DNA of 64,000 nt from Pseudomonas sp. 6D_7.1_Bac1 (GTDB lineage: Bacteria; Pseudomonadota; Gammaproteobacteria; Pseudomonadales; Pseudomonadaceae): positions 1-64,000 of the forward strand of contig NZ_JANLNW010000070.1 in the NCBI RefSeq assembly GCF_025465945.1. The letters are read 5' to 3'. Each line of letters starts with the position of its first letter. The stretch's first letter is position 1. Both the position numbers and the translations under genes were made by a program. Positions 15,397-23,804 of this stretch are shown in pieces. The notes under the pieces were generated by a model, which did not search any database, was not told the origin of the DNA, and saw nothing but the letters and a program-made list of their open reading frames with translations.

Positions 15397-17793
15397 ATGT
15401 CCGATTCCACCACCTTCGATCTACCGATCTCCGGTATGACCTGCGCCAGCTGCGCCGGGCGTGTCGAGCGTGCGTTGAGTAAAGTTCTCGGCGCAAGTGC
15501 CGTCAGCGTCAATCTGGCCACCGAGCAAGCTCGTGTCCAGGCCCCTCGCGACAGCTTGCCGGCGCTGATGGAAGCGGTGCAGCAAGCCGGATACAACGTG
15601 CCCTCCCATAGTCTGGAGCTGAGCATCGGCGGGATGACCTGCGCCTCGTGCGCCGGTCGGGTCGAACGTGCCTTGAGTAAAATCACCGGAGTGACAAGGG
15701 TCAGCGTTAACCTGGCCAACGAACGCGCACACCTCGAACTGCTCGGTCAGATCGAGCCCCACGTATTGATCGGCGCAGTCAGCAAGGCCGGTTACATCGC
15801 CAGCGTCTGGCAAGCCGAGCAGTCCACCCACACCGATCAAGAACAACGTCTGCGCCGTGAACGATGGAGCTTGCTGCTGGCAATCGCTCTGGCCTTGCCG
15901 CTGGTGCTGCCGATGCTGATACAGCCGTTCGGCCTGCACTGGATGCTCCCGGCCTGGGCGCAGTTTGCGTTGGCAACCCCGGTGCAATTCATCTTCGGCG
16001 CACGCTTTTATGTCGCCGCGTGGAAGGCCGTAAAGGCGGGCGCAGGCAACATGGACCTGCTGGTAGCCCTAGGCACCAGCGCTGGATATGGCTTGAGCAT
16101 TTACCTCTGGGTCACCGCCAGCGCTGGCGGCGAGCCGCACCTTTATTTCGAAGCTTCAGCGGTGGTGATCGCGTTGGTGTTACTGGGAAAATACCTGGAA
16201 AGCCGCGCCAAACGCCAGACCGCCAGCGCCATTCGCGCCCTTGAAGCCTTGCGGCCGGAGCGAGCGATTCAGGTGATCGACGGCCATGAACAGGATGTCG
16301 CCATCAGCGCGTTGCGCCTGGGCGATCTGGTACTGGTCAAACCTGGCGAACGCTTCCCGGTAGACGGTGAAGTGGTCGAAGGCCAGAGCCACGCCGACGA
16401 AGCGCTGATCAGCGGTGAAAGCCTGCCGGTGCCAAAACAACCCGGCGACAAAGTCACTGGCGGTGCGATCAACGGCGAAGGCCGGCTGCTGGTTCGGACT
16501 CAGGCCCTTGGCGCGGAAACCGTGCTGGCGCGAATCATCCGTCTGGTGGAAGACGCCCAGGCCGGCAAGGCACCGATTCAAAGGCTGGTGGATAAAGTCA
16601 GTCAGGTGTTCGTGCCAGTGGTGTTGCTGTTGGCATTGGCGACCTTGATCGGCTGGTGGCTGTACGGCGCGCCGCTGGAAACGGCGGTCATCAACGCTGT
16701 CGCGGTGTTGGTGATCGCCTGCCCTTGCGCGCTGGGCCTGGCAACGCCCACGGCGATCATGGCCGGCACCGGCGTGGCCGCACGTCACGGGATTCTGATC
16801 AAGGACGCGCAAGCACTGGAGCGCGCCCATGAAGTCAGCGTGGTGGTGTTCGACAAGACCGGCACACTGACGTCCGGCACCCCACGCATCGCTCACTTGC
16901 GCGCCATCGATGGCAACGAAGCAACGCTGCTGCAACAGGCCGGCGCCCTGCAACGCGGCAGCGAACACCCACTGGCCAAAGCCGTGTTGGACGCCTGCGC
17001 CGAGCGTGACTTGTCGGTGGCCGATGTCAGCGCCAGCCAATCACTGACCGGTCGCGGCATTGCCGGCACGCTGGAAGGCCGCCGGTTGGCGCTGGGTAAC
17101 CGCCGTCTGCTGGAAGAAAGCGGCTTGAGCGCCGGCCCCTTGGCCGATGCTGCAAAGGCCTGGGAAGCCGAGGGTCGGACCCTGTCCTGGCTGGTCGAGC
17201 AAAGCCCCGCGCCGCGCGTGCTGGGACTGTTCGCCTTTGGTGACACCCTCAAGCCTGGCGCGCTGCAAGCTATTGAAGAACTCCAGGGGCAACACATCGG
17301 CAGCCACCTGCTGACGGGCGACAACCGTGGCAGTGCCCGGGTGGTTGCCGAGGCGCTGGGCATCCGTAACGTCCACGCCGAAATGCTGCCGGCCGAAAAA
17401 GCTTCGACCGTCACCGAGCTGAAAAAGACCGGCGTGGTGGCAATGGTTGGCGACGGCATCAACGACGCTCCGGCGCTGGCGGCGGCGGATATCGGTATCG
17501 CCATGGGCGGCGGCACCGACGTTGCGATGCACGCGGCCGGGATCACTCTGATGCGCGGCGATCCTCGGCTGGTGCCGGCGGCGCTGGAGATCAGCCGCAA
17601 GACCTATGCGAAGATCCGCCAGAACCTGTTCTGGGCCTTCGTCTACAACCTGATCGGGATTCCGCTGGCAGCGTTCGGCTTGCTCAACCCGGTACTGGCC
17701 GGTGCGGCGATGGCCTTGTCGAGCGTCAGTGTGGTGAGCAATGCTTTACTGCTCAAAACCTGGAAGCCGAAAGACCTGGAGGACGTTGAATGA
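15397..17793 (+). CDS. cueA: Cu(I)-exporting P1B-type ATPase
   Basis: This 798-residue inner-membrane pump exports cytoplasmic Cu(I) (or Ag(I)) using ATP. It has two N-terminal HMA domains, each with GMTCASC (first at C16/C19, second near residues 84-87), then membrane helices, the transmembrane copper-binding CPC (C442-P-C444), the phosphorylation site DKTGT (D486), the HP motif of the nucleotide domain (GSEHPLAKA), and the hinge GDGINDAPAL. Length and domain order are those of CueA/CopA. It is preceded by a strong CueR box and followed by cueR with a 4-base ATGA overlap, so the ATPase and its regulator are translated from one copper-induced mRNA. Confidence 0.97.
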   Translation: MSDSTTFDLPISGMTCASCAGRVERALSKVLGASAVSVNLATEQARVQAPRDSLPALMEAVQQAGYNVPSHSLELSIGGMTCASCAGRVERALSKITGVTRVSVNLANERAHLELLGQIEPHVLIGAVSKAGYIASVWQAEQSTHTDQEQRLRRERWSLLLAIALALPLVLPMLIQPFGLHWMLPAWAQFALATPVQFIFGARFYVAAWKAVKAGAGNMDLLVALGTSAGYGLSIYLWVTASAGGEPHLYFEASAVVIALVLLGKYLESRAKRQTASAIRALEALRPERAIQVIDGHEQDVAISALRLGDLVLVKPGERFPVDGEVVEGQSHADEALISGESLPVPKQPGDKVTGGAINGEGRLLVRTQALGAETVLARIIRLVEDAQAGKAPIQRLVDKVSQVFVPVVLLLALATLIGWWLYGAPLETAVINAVAVLVIACPCALGLATPTAIMAGTGVAARHGILIKDAQALERAHEVSVVVFDKTGTLTSGTPRIAHLRAIDGNEATLLQQAGALQRGSEHPLAKAVLDACAERDLSVADVSASQSLTGRGIAGTLEGRRLALGNRRLLEESGLSAGPLADAAKAWEAEGRTLSWLVEQSPAPRVLGLFAFGDTLKPGALQAIEELQGQHIGSHLLTGDNRGSARVVAEALGIRNVHAEMLPAEKASTVTELKKTGVVAMVGDGINDAPALAAADIGIAMGGGTDVAMHAAGITLMRGDPRLVPAALEISRKTYAKIRQNLFWAFVYNLIGIPLAAFGLLNPVLAGAAMALSSVSVVSNALLLKTWKPKDLEDVE

Positions 17794-18203
17794 ACATCGG
17801 TCAAGCAGCCAGACACAGCGGCCTGAGCGCCAAGATGATTCGCTATTATGAATCGATCGGCCTGCTCAAGGCCGCGCATCGCACCGACAGCGGCTATCGC
17901 ATCTATGGCGATGATGACCTGCACAGCCTGGCGTTCATCAAGCGTTCACGCGATCTCGGGTTTTCTCTGGAAGAGGTCGGTAAATTGCTGACCCTCTGGC
18001 AGGACCGCCAACGGGCCAGCGCCGACGTCAAGGCACTGGCCCGCCAGCACATCGATGAGCTGAACCAGAAAATCCGCGAGCTCGGCCAGTTGCGCGATAC
18101 CTTGCAGGATCTGGTGGAACATTGTCAGGGCGATCACCGCCCGGACTGCCCGATTCTCAAGGAGCTGGCGTCGGGCTGCTGCGCCGAGCCCGCTCGCCCC
18201 TGA
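17790..18203 (+). CDS. cueR: CueR, copper-responsive MerR-family activator
   Basis: This 137-residue MerR regulator has the winged HTH (MNIGQAARHSGLSAKMIRYY, SGYRIYGDDD), a dimerisation helix, and a Cu(I)-binding loop with C112 and C120 (HCQGDHRPDC), the same residue numbers as in E. coli CueR; S77 is also kept. It binds Cu(I), Ag(I) or Au(I) and untwists promoters with 19-bp spacers. Targets in the window are the boxes before cueA and copZ. The start overlaps the cueA stop (ATGA). Its last 47 bases overlap the convergent MFS gene. Confidence 0.96.
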   Translation: MNIGQAARHSGLSAKMIRYYESIGLLKAAHRTDSGYRIYGDDDLHSLAFIKRSRDLGFSLEEVGKLLTLWQDRQRASADVKALARQHIDELNQKIRELGQLRDTLQDLVEHCQGDHRPDCPILKELASGCCAEPARP

Positions 18204-19392
18204 TCGCCAACACCTTCAGCACCAGCAGGGTGCTGAGGGGAATTGCGTGAAACAGCGCCACCACCATACCGGGTGCCCACCAACCGTAGAACGGCGCGGC
18301 GATCAACATGCCGACGCCGAACCCGGTCATTTGCAGCAAGGTCAGAAAGCTGAAAATCGGCAGGCGAAGACTGTCCGGTTCACGCTGCAAGCGCGACATC
18401 AGCCCGACCTCGGAAAACCCGTCGCCCAATCCCGCCGGTAATGCAAACAGCAGCAAGCCGTAAAGGCTCTGTTGCTGGAACATCAGAATGAAGCCGCTGG
18501 ACATCAACAATACGCCGAAGAAAAACCGCCGTTCCAGGTTTGAGTTCTCCGACCCCGGCAAGCGACTGGCCACCCGTGCGCCGATCAACTTGCCGCACGC
18601 CCAGACCGCCAACATCAGGCCCAGCGTGGTGCTGGCCGACTCAGGTGTCAGCAGTTTCGAAATGATCGGGAAACCCACGTTGTGCGCGGCACTGCCCAGG
18701 GTGTCGGCCATCGCCAGCGCCAGCATCGCAGCGATGACCGGTGAGCTGCGCAGGCCTTGGCGCAGCACGGTCCATTCGCCACGATTGTGGGTTGGCTCAG
18801 CACTCGGTTCAGGCCTGGAAAATCGCAACGGCACAATGAATAGCGCCGCCAACAGATAAGTGACAACGTTCAGCGCAAACACCGTTTCAAAGCCAAAACC
18901 TGCCACCAGCAACCCGGAAACCAGACTCCCGCCAACCATCGCTGCGGACGAAGCCGAAGTGATCCAGGCATTGGTCTTCAGCAGTTGTTCCCCAGCGATC
19001 ATGTGCGGCAACTGACTGTTAAGGCCGATGGCGAACATCGAGTTGCCAAACCCCAGGCCAAAAGCGATCACCGGTAATAGCAGCGCTTGCTGTGACACCG
19101 GCAGCACAAGCAACAGGCCTAACAGCCCGGCACGCAGCAGATCAAAGGCTACCAGCGGCAAGCGCCCGCCCCGGCGTCGGTAGAATGCGGTACCGATAAG
19201 GCTGGCGAAAATTCCACCGGCCACCCGGCTGGCGAGAAAGATCCCGACGGCCATGGCGCTGTTGCTCAGCAGGTAAACGTAAGTGGCCAGCGCCACCATG
19301 TTGAGAAAAGCACCGAAGTCCGAGACCAGGCGCGCAGCGATGATCAGTTGGGCGTTGCGGGTGGATTGGTGGGGCGTGGGTTCGGTGTTCAC
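18157..19392 (-). CDS. MFS transporter (probable exporter)
   Basis: The 411-residue protein has about 12 transmembrane segments with the family pattern NAQLIIAARLVSDFGAFLNMVALATYVYLL at the start and a degenerate loop motif (FYRRRGGRLPLVAFDLLR). It resembles the MFS_3/enterobactin-exporter-like group. The C-terminus is rich in Arg and Ser-Pro. The substrate is unknown. It is convergent with cueR with a 47-base overlap of coding ends, so the two transcripts are antisense at their 3-prime ends. No regulator is adjacent. Confidence 0.85.
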   Translation of the reverse strand: MNTEPTPHQSTRNAQLIIAARLVSDFGAFLNMVALATYVYLLSNSAMAVGIFLASRVAGGIFASLIGTAFYRRRGGRLPLVAFDLLRAGLLGLLLVLPVSQQALLLPVIAFGLGFGNSMFAIGLNSQLPHMIAGEQLLKTNAWITSASSAAMVGGSLVSGLLVAGFGFETVFALNVVTYLLAALFIVPLRFSRPEPSAEPTHNRGEWTVLRQGLRSSPVIAAMLALAMADTLGSAAHNVGFPIISKLLTPESASTTLGLMLAVWACGKLIGARVASRLPGSENSNLERRFFFGVLLMSSGFILMFQQQSLYGLLLFALPAGLGDGFSEVGLMSRLQREPDSLRLPIFSFLTLLQMTGFGVGMLIAAPFYGWWAPGMVVALFHAIPLSTLLVLKVLAIRGERARRSSPTPAP

Positions 19393-19462
19393 AATCGTCC
19401 TTGACCGAGAGTTACCTTGGGTGCCGTGCAGTTAACGCGATTTAACAACCTGCGGATACTCA

Positions 19463-19551
19463 TGTGGGAGCGAGCCTGCTCGCGATGAGACCGGCACATC
19501 CAACATTGAGGTTACCTGACACACCGCTATCGCGAGCAGGCTGCTCCCACA
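19463..19551. repeat. REP pair (BIME-like)
   Basis: Two inverted REP copies; the right copy has lost one base in its core (GCAGGCTGCTCCC instead of GCAGGCTCGCTCCC). Confidence 0.88.
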
Positions 19552-19592
19552 GTGGTTCTATGTTGAATTTAATTTTCGGGCAGGACACCCAC

Positions 19593-19617
19593 AAAAAACC
19601 CGGCCAAAGCCGGGTTT
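19593..19617 (-). terminator. Rho-independent terminator of the RIO-like kinase gene
   Basis: The 9-bp stem AAACCCGGC / GCCGGGTTT with a 4-base loop is followed on the minus strand by TTTTTTG. It begins 12 bases after the kinase stop. Confidence 0.88.
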
Positions 19618-19629
19618 CTCGTCAACCGA

Positions 19630-20523
19630 TCACTGCATCCACGGTGGAGGCGGTTCTTCGGTTTTGCTCGGCGGAGCATCGTCTGCGGCGCGAACCGCTT
19701 GCCGACGCTCCTCATCAAGGCGCGCGGCCTCGATCTCACGCATGATGCCGCCAACGTCCGCGAGCTCTTCCGGCTCGTCGAACTCGCCGGTCAAAACGCT
19801 GGCCGGGTGCAGGGTGCCGGCTTCATACAGGGCCCACATTTCCTTGGCGTACTTGGTCCGTTTCAACTCCGGGGCAAAGCGCCCGAAGTACGAAGCCATG
19901 TTGCCCACATCACGCTCCAGCATGCTGAACGCGTGGTTGTTGCCGGCAGCGTCCACCGCCTGGGGCAGGTCGATGATCACTGGGCCGTCCGGGGTCAGCA
20001 GCACGTTGAACTCGGACAGGTCACCGTGCACCAGGCCAGTACACAGCATCAGCACGATCTGCGAAATCAGGAAGGCGTGGTACTCGCGCGCCTGATCCGC
20101 TTCCAGCACCACGTCATTGAGACGCGGCGCGGCATCGCCGAACTCATCCGCCACCAGCTCCATCAGCAGCACGCCTTCCAGGAAGTCGAACGGCTTGGGC
20201 ACTCGCACTCCGGCACTGGCCAGACGGAACAACGCCGCAACTTCGGCGTTCTGCCAGGCGTCTTCGGTTTCTTTACGACCGAACTTGGAGCCCTTGGCCA
20301 TCGCGCGAGCCTGACGGCTGTTGCGCACCTTGCGGCCTTCCTGATACTCGGCCGCCTGACGAAAACTTCGTTTATTCGCCTCCTTGTAGACCTTCGCGCA
20401 ACGTAACTCGTTACCGCAGCGCACCACATAAACAGCTGCTTCTTTACCACTCATGAGTGGGCGCAGCACCTCGTCAACCAGACCGTCCTCGATCAGCGGT
20501 TCAATGCGTTTTGGAGTCTTCAT
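19630..20523 (-). CDS. RIO1-like serine/threonine protein kinase (PA4780 family)
   Basis: The 297-residue protein has a RIO-type kinase core: glycine-poor P-loop SGKEAAVYVV (about 26-35), the ATP-binding Lys in CAKVYKE, the catalytic loop GLVHGDLSEFNVLL (Asp near 168) and the metal-binding IIDLPQAVD. The C-terminal 40 residues are acidic and proline-rich (PPSKTEEPPPPWMQ), probably disordered. Bacterial RIO kinases of this type are widespread in Pseudomonas, but their substrates are unknown. It is a single-gene unit with its own terminator. Confidence 0.9.
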   Translation of the reverse strand: MKTPKRIEPLIEDGLVDEVLRPLMSGKEAAVYVVRCGNELRCAKVYKEANKRSFRQAAEYQEGRKVRNSRQARAMAKGSKFGRKETEDAWQNAEVAALFRLASAGVRVPKPFDFLEGVLLMELVADEFGDAAPRLNDVVLEADQAREYHAFLISQIVLMLCTGLVHGDLSEFNVLLTPDGPVIIDLPQAVDAAGNNHAFSMLERDVGNMASYFGRFAPELKRTKYAKEMWALYEAGTLHPASVLTGEFDEPEELADVGGIMREIEAARLDEERRQAVRAADDAPPSKTEEPPPPWMQ

Positions 20524-20889
20524 CAGCTTTTATTGTGGGTCCTTTATTACCAAACACGCGAATATCATTCGTTATACGGCAATCCTCGCACGGCGGGGAG
20601 GATTTGCCGACCTATGAACGTTGCGCAAGCACTCAATGTGCCAGATTAATCAGGCAAACCTGTCGGCCGACGAAGATCATAGCTGAGAGTCAGCCGTACG
20701 TTGGCGACTGGATCAGAAGGCATTTGCGACAGAGTCTGAGATCAGCCAACCCACTCTTTGTAGGATTTTTTTCAATAGCCCTCAATTTCCCCTGCTGGCG
20801 GCCGAAGTCATCAAAGAGAACGGTAATTGTCCGACAATCCGCGAGTCATCAGCACTACGTGGGCTTAACAAGAAAAATCGGGAGCGCGG
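20524..20889. other. Divergent control region between kinase and chemoreceptor
   Basis: These 366 bases hold no gene that I can support. They contain the kinase promoter side and, towards the right, a FliA-like promoter for the chemoreceptor (20782-20808). Confidence 0.6.
20782..20808 (+). promoter_or_regulatory. Candidate FliA (sigma-28) promoter of the chemoreceptor
   Basis: TCAATTTC (20782-20789), an 11-base spacer, and GCCGAAGT (20801-20808) fit the flagellar sigma-28 pattern (TCAAGTTT, 11-12 bases, GCCGATAA). It lies about 80 bases before the chemoreceptor ATG, which is a typical FliA target. Confidence 0.6.
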
Positions 20890-22836
20890 ATGAACATCAA
20901 ACAAAAACTGACGTGGGCGTTTGCAATCATTGCCTGCTTGCCGGTCGTGCTGGTTGCCACCATGGTGGTCATGAACCTGCGCAGCGATGCCAAAGAGAAT
21001 TTTGTTGACGGCAGCGGTCGAGAGATCCGCCAGGTCAGCAACGCCATGCAACTGTTCTTCGACAGCATCAGCCAGAACGTCAACTACCTGGCCTCTCAGC
21101 CGCTGATCAAAAACACCGACGCCAGCCTCAAGACTTACATGAGTGCCAACGCGACGCAGATCCCGCAAGGCGAGATGGACAAGCAGGTGTTCGCCTTGCT
21201 GCAAGACATGGGCGCCAGTCACCCCGCGTACGCTTACGCCATCGTCGGCACCAGCGCCGGTGGTTACGTGTCCTGGCCTGATGATCCGAAGCTGGCCAAT
21301 TACGACCCGCGCCAGCGCCCGTGGTACCAAGCCGCCCAGGCCAAACCCGGCAAGCCACTGCGCACCGAGGCCTATTACTGGGCCGCCGATGACGCAACCT
21401 ACGTCAGCACCGTGCGCACCCTGGACAACAAGCTGGGCGCCAACGGCGGCGTGGTCAGCATCGACGTGACGCTCAAGCAGCTCACTGAGATCGTCAAGCA
21501 GATCAAACTCGGTGAAACCGGCTACCTGATGCTGATGGAAAACAACGGCACCGTGCTGGTCGACCCGAAACAACCAGAGCATAACTTCAAATCCTTGAGC
21601 AGCCTGGGCGACGGTTACGCGCAACTGGCCAAGGCCGGCAAAGGCCTGGTGGAAATCGAGCTGAACGGCGAGCGCTACATGGCCAACGTCTGGCCGTCGG
21701 AGCAACTGGGCTGGACCTTCGTCGGCCTGATCAAGCAAACCGATGTGATGAACTCCGCCACGCAACTGACCTGGTTGATCGCGATCATCGCCGCCGTACT
21801 GGCCGTACTCTTTGCCGTGGTCGGCGCCAGTTTCGCCAGCCTCATCGTGCGGCCGATCCGCAGCGTTGCCAGCGGTCTGGAAGGCATCGCCCAAGGTCAG
21901 GGTGACCTGACCCAGAACCTGGAGATCCGTGGCAGCGATGAAACCGCGCAACTGGCCAACTGGTTCAACCAGTTCCTCGCCGCGATTCGTAGCCTGATCC
22001 AGCACATCGGCGGCGCCGCGACCAAAATCCTCGCCAACTCCCAGAGCGCAACCCAGGTCTCCAGCGACATGGCCGAAGCCGCCGGGCGTCAGCGTGAAGC
22101 GGTGGACATGGTGTCCACGGCGTTCCACGAAATGGTCGCCACCGCCAACGAAGTCGCGCGCTCGTGCAGCCAGGCCGCCGAATCGGCCGACAGCGGACAG
22201 CGTCAGGCTCGCGAAGGTCAGCAGCAGATCGATGCCGCCGTGAACAGCGTCGACAAGTTGAGCCAGGAGATCGAACAATCGGCGCAGTCGATGCAACAGC
22301 TGGAGCGCGACAGCAATGACATTCAGTCGATCCTTGGCACCATCCGTTCCATCGCCGAGCAAACCAACCTGCTGGCGCTGAACGCCGCCATCGAAGCGGC
22401 CCGCGCCGGCGAGCAGGGTCGCGGCTTTGCGGTGGTGGCCGATGAGGTTCGTGCACTGGCCAAGCGTACCGCCGATTCCACCGCGGAAATCGACGGACTG
22501 CTCGGCAACCTGGCCAAACGCACCAGTCAGGTCACCCAGCAAATGCACGCCAGCCTTGAGGTGTCGCAACAATCGGTCAGCCGCATCGGCGAAGCGCGCA
22601 ACAGTTTTGGGCAGATTCGCGAGTCGGTGGACGTGATCCGCGACATGAACACCCAGATCGCCACGGCCGCCGAAGAACAGCATCAGGTCGCCGAAGACAT
22701 CAATCGCCACATCAGCCAGATCCATGGCGATGCGCAGTTGGTGGCCGAACTGGCCAACTCGGCACGGCTCGACTCCCAGAGCCTGGCGGGGTTGTCGAAT
22801 GAGCTGGACGGGTTGGTGCGACGGTTTAGAACCTGA
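20890..22836 (+). CDS. Methyl-accepting chemotaxis protein with amino-acid-type dCache domain
   Basis: This 648-residue inner-membrane chemoreceptor has TM1 (about 8-30), a periplasmic dCache sensor (about 31-290), TM2 (about 292-318), HAMP (LIVRPIRSVASGLEGIAQGQGDLTQ region) and a cytoplasmic signalling domain with the hairpin tip IAEQTNLLALNAAIEAARAGEQGRGFAVVADEVR region. The distal pocket has Y138-x4-R143-x-W145-Y146 and D192, the pattern that defines amino-acid-binding dCache receptors such as PctA. I therefore expect attraction to L-amino acids; related amine sensing is possible. There is no C-terminal CheR-tethering pentapeptide. GGAG lies 5 bases before the ATG. Confidence 0.92.
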   Translation: MNIKQKLTWAFAIIACLPVVLVATMVVMNLRSDAKENFVDGSGREIRQVSNAMQLFFDSISQNVNYLASQPLIKNTDASLKTYMSANATQIPQGEMDKQVFALLQDMGASHPAYAYAIVGTSAGGYVSWPDDPKLANYDPRQRPWYQAAQAKPGKPLRTEAYYWAADDATYVSTVRTLDNKLGANGGVVSIDVTLKQLTEIVKQIKLGETGYLMLMENNGTVLVDPKQPEHNFKSLSSLGDGYAQLAKAGKGLVEIELNGERYMANVWPSEQLGWTFVGLIKQTDVMNSATQLTWLIAIIAAVLAVLFAVVGASFASLIVRPIRSVASGLEGIAQGQGDLTQNLEIRGSDETAQLANWFNQFLAAIRSLIQHIGGAATKILANSQSATQVSSDMAEAAGRQREAVDMVSTAFHEMVATANEVARSCSQAAESADSGQRQAREGQQQIDAAVNSVDKLSQEIEQSAQSMQQLERDSNDIQSILGTIRSIAEQTNLLALNAAIEAARAGEQGRGFAVVADEVRALAKRTADSTAEIDGLLGNLAKRTSQVTQQMHASLEVSQQSVSRIGEARNSFGQIRESVDVIRDMNTQIATAAEEQHQVAEDINRHISQIHGDAQLVAELANSARLDSQSLAGLSNELDGLVRRFRT

Positions 22837-22857
22837 CCGGCGACCGCTTCGCGGTCA

Positions 22858-22925
22858 ATCGCGAGCAGGCTCGCTCCCACAAGGACACTGCAAAACCCTG
22901 TGGGAGCGAGCCTGCTCGCGATGAG
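22858..22925. repeat. REP pair, tail-to-tail
   Basis: Two inverted REP copies in the order opposite to the other pairs lie between the chemoreceptor stop and the convergent AraC-gene stop. Confidence 0.88.
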
Positions 22926-22929
22926 GCCC

Positions 22930-23721
22930 TCACTGTCGGAAAAGCTCCCCTGGTGTAAACCCGAACAACCCTTTGAACGCGGCAATAAACGCCGAGGTCG
23001 AGTCATAACCGCTGGACAGCGCCGCCGTGGTCACACTGTTGCCGTCCTCCAGCAAACTCAATGACGACAGTAGCCGCATACGCTGACGCCAGCTGCGAAA
23101 GCTCAATCCGGTTTCACGCTGGAACAAGCGCATCAGGGTTTTTTCCGAGGTGCCCAATCGCTCGGCCCATTCATGCAACGTCACGTTCTGCTCCGGGCGC
23201 TCGATCAGCTCGTTGCACAGCCCGAGCAAACGCGGGTGACGTGGCAAGGGCAGAGAAAACCCGACTTCCGGCAGGCTCGCCAACTGGTCCAGCAGCACAT
23301 TGACCAAGCGCGCTTCGCGGCTGTCGCCCTGTGGATATTCCACCGGCAGCAGGCAGAAGCTCTTGATCAGTTCACGCGCCAAGGGCGTGACTTCCAGCAC
23401 CCGACACCGCTCGTCCGCCCAGGCGCACTCCTCGCGCCGCACATACAGACTGCGCATCTCTGCACGCATCGACGTCACCACCTGGTGCTCCAGATCGGCC
23501 GGAATCCAGATGCCCCACTGCGGCGGCGCAAAGAAACTGCCCTCGGCGGTGTGCACGCCGAGGACTCCGCTGATGGCGTAGGAAAACTGCACCCAATCGT
23601 GACGATGAGGCGGTGTCCACGAACCGGCGCTGAGACTTTCTGCACGGGCATACAGCGGACGCGGCAACGCCGTCAGGGTCGGGATAGCCCGTTCAAGAGA
23701 AAGTTGTCCGTTAGTCGGCAT
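22930..23721 (-). CDS. AraC-family regulator with N-terminal cupin
   Basis: The 263-residue protein has a cupin-type sensor half (about 15-95: SAGSWTPPHRHDWVQFSYAISGVLGV, then PPQWGIWIPADLEHQV) and a C-terminal pair of AraC helix-turn-helices (about 160-260: LHEWAERLGTSEKTLMRLFQRETGLSFRSWRQRMRLL, TTAALSSGYDSTSAFIAAFKGLFGFTPGE). Such PcaU/NimR-like regulators often control a divergent transporter. Here an SBF-family transporter starts 83 bp away on the other strand, so it is the likely target. The effector is unknown. Confidence 0.9.
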   Translation of the reverse strand: MPTNGQLSLERAIPTLTALPRPLYARAESLSAGSWTPPHRHDWVQFSYAISGVLGVHTAEGSFFAPPQWGIWIPADLEHQVVTSMRAEMRSLYVRREECAWADERCRVLEVTPLARELIKSFCLLPVEYPQGDSREARLVNVLLDQLASLPEVGFSLPLPRHPRLLGLCNELIERPEQNVTLHEWAERLGTSEKTLMRLFQRETGLSFRSWRQRMRLLSSLSLLEDGNSVTTAALSSGYDSTSAFIAAFKGLFGFTPGELFRQ

Positions 23722-23804
23722 TGATTGGCCTTATGTCGCAAGACGGGCGGATGACACGACCTTAGGCTAGGTCATCCATTCTTACAATGCCTTCGGTGCC
23801 CGCT

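Noticed and set aside
20782..22725. 647-codon open frame on the minus strand
   Set aside because: Antisense to the chemoreceptor; no motif and skewed composition (His, Asp, Val repeats).
22858..22925. CRISPR-like repeats
   Set aside because: The repeated units here and at 7486, 10238, 19463, 26139, 53648 and 56501 are paired inverted REPs without regularly spaced unique spacers, and no cas gene is present.
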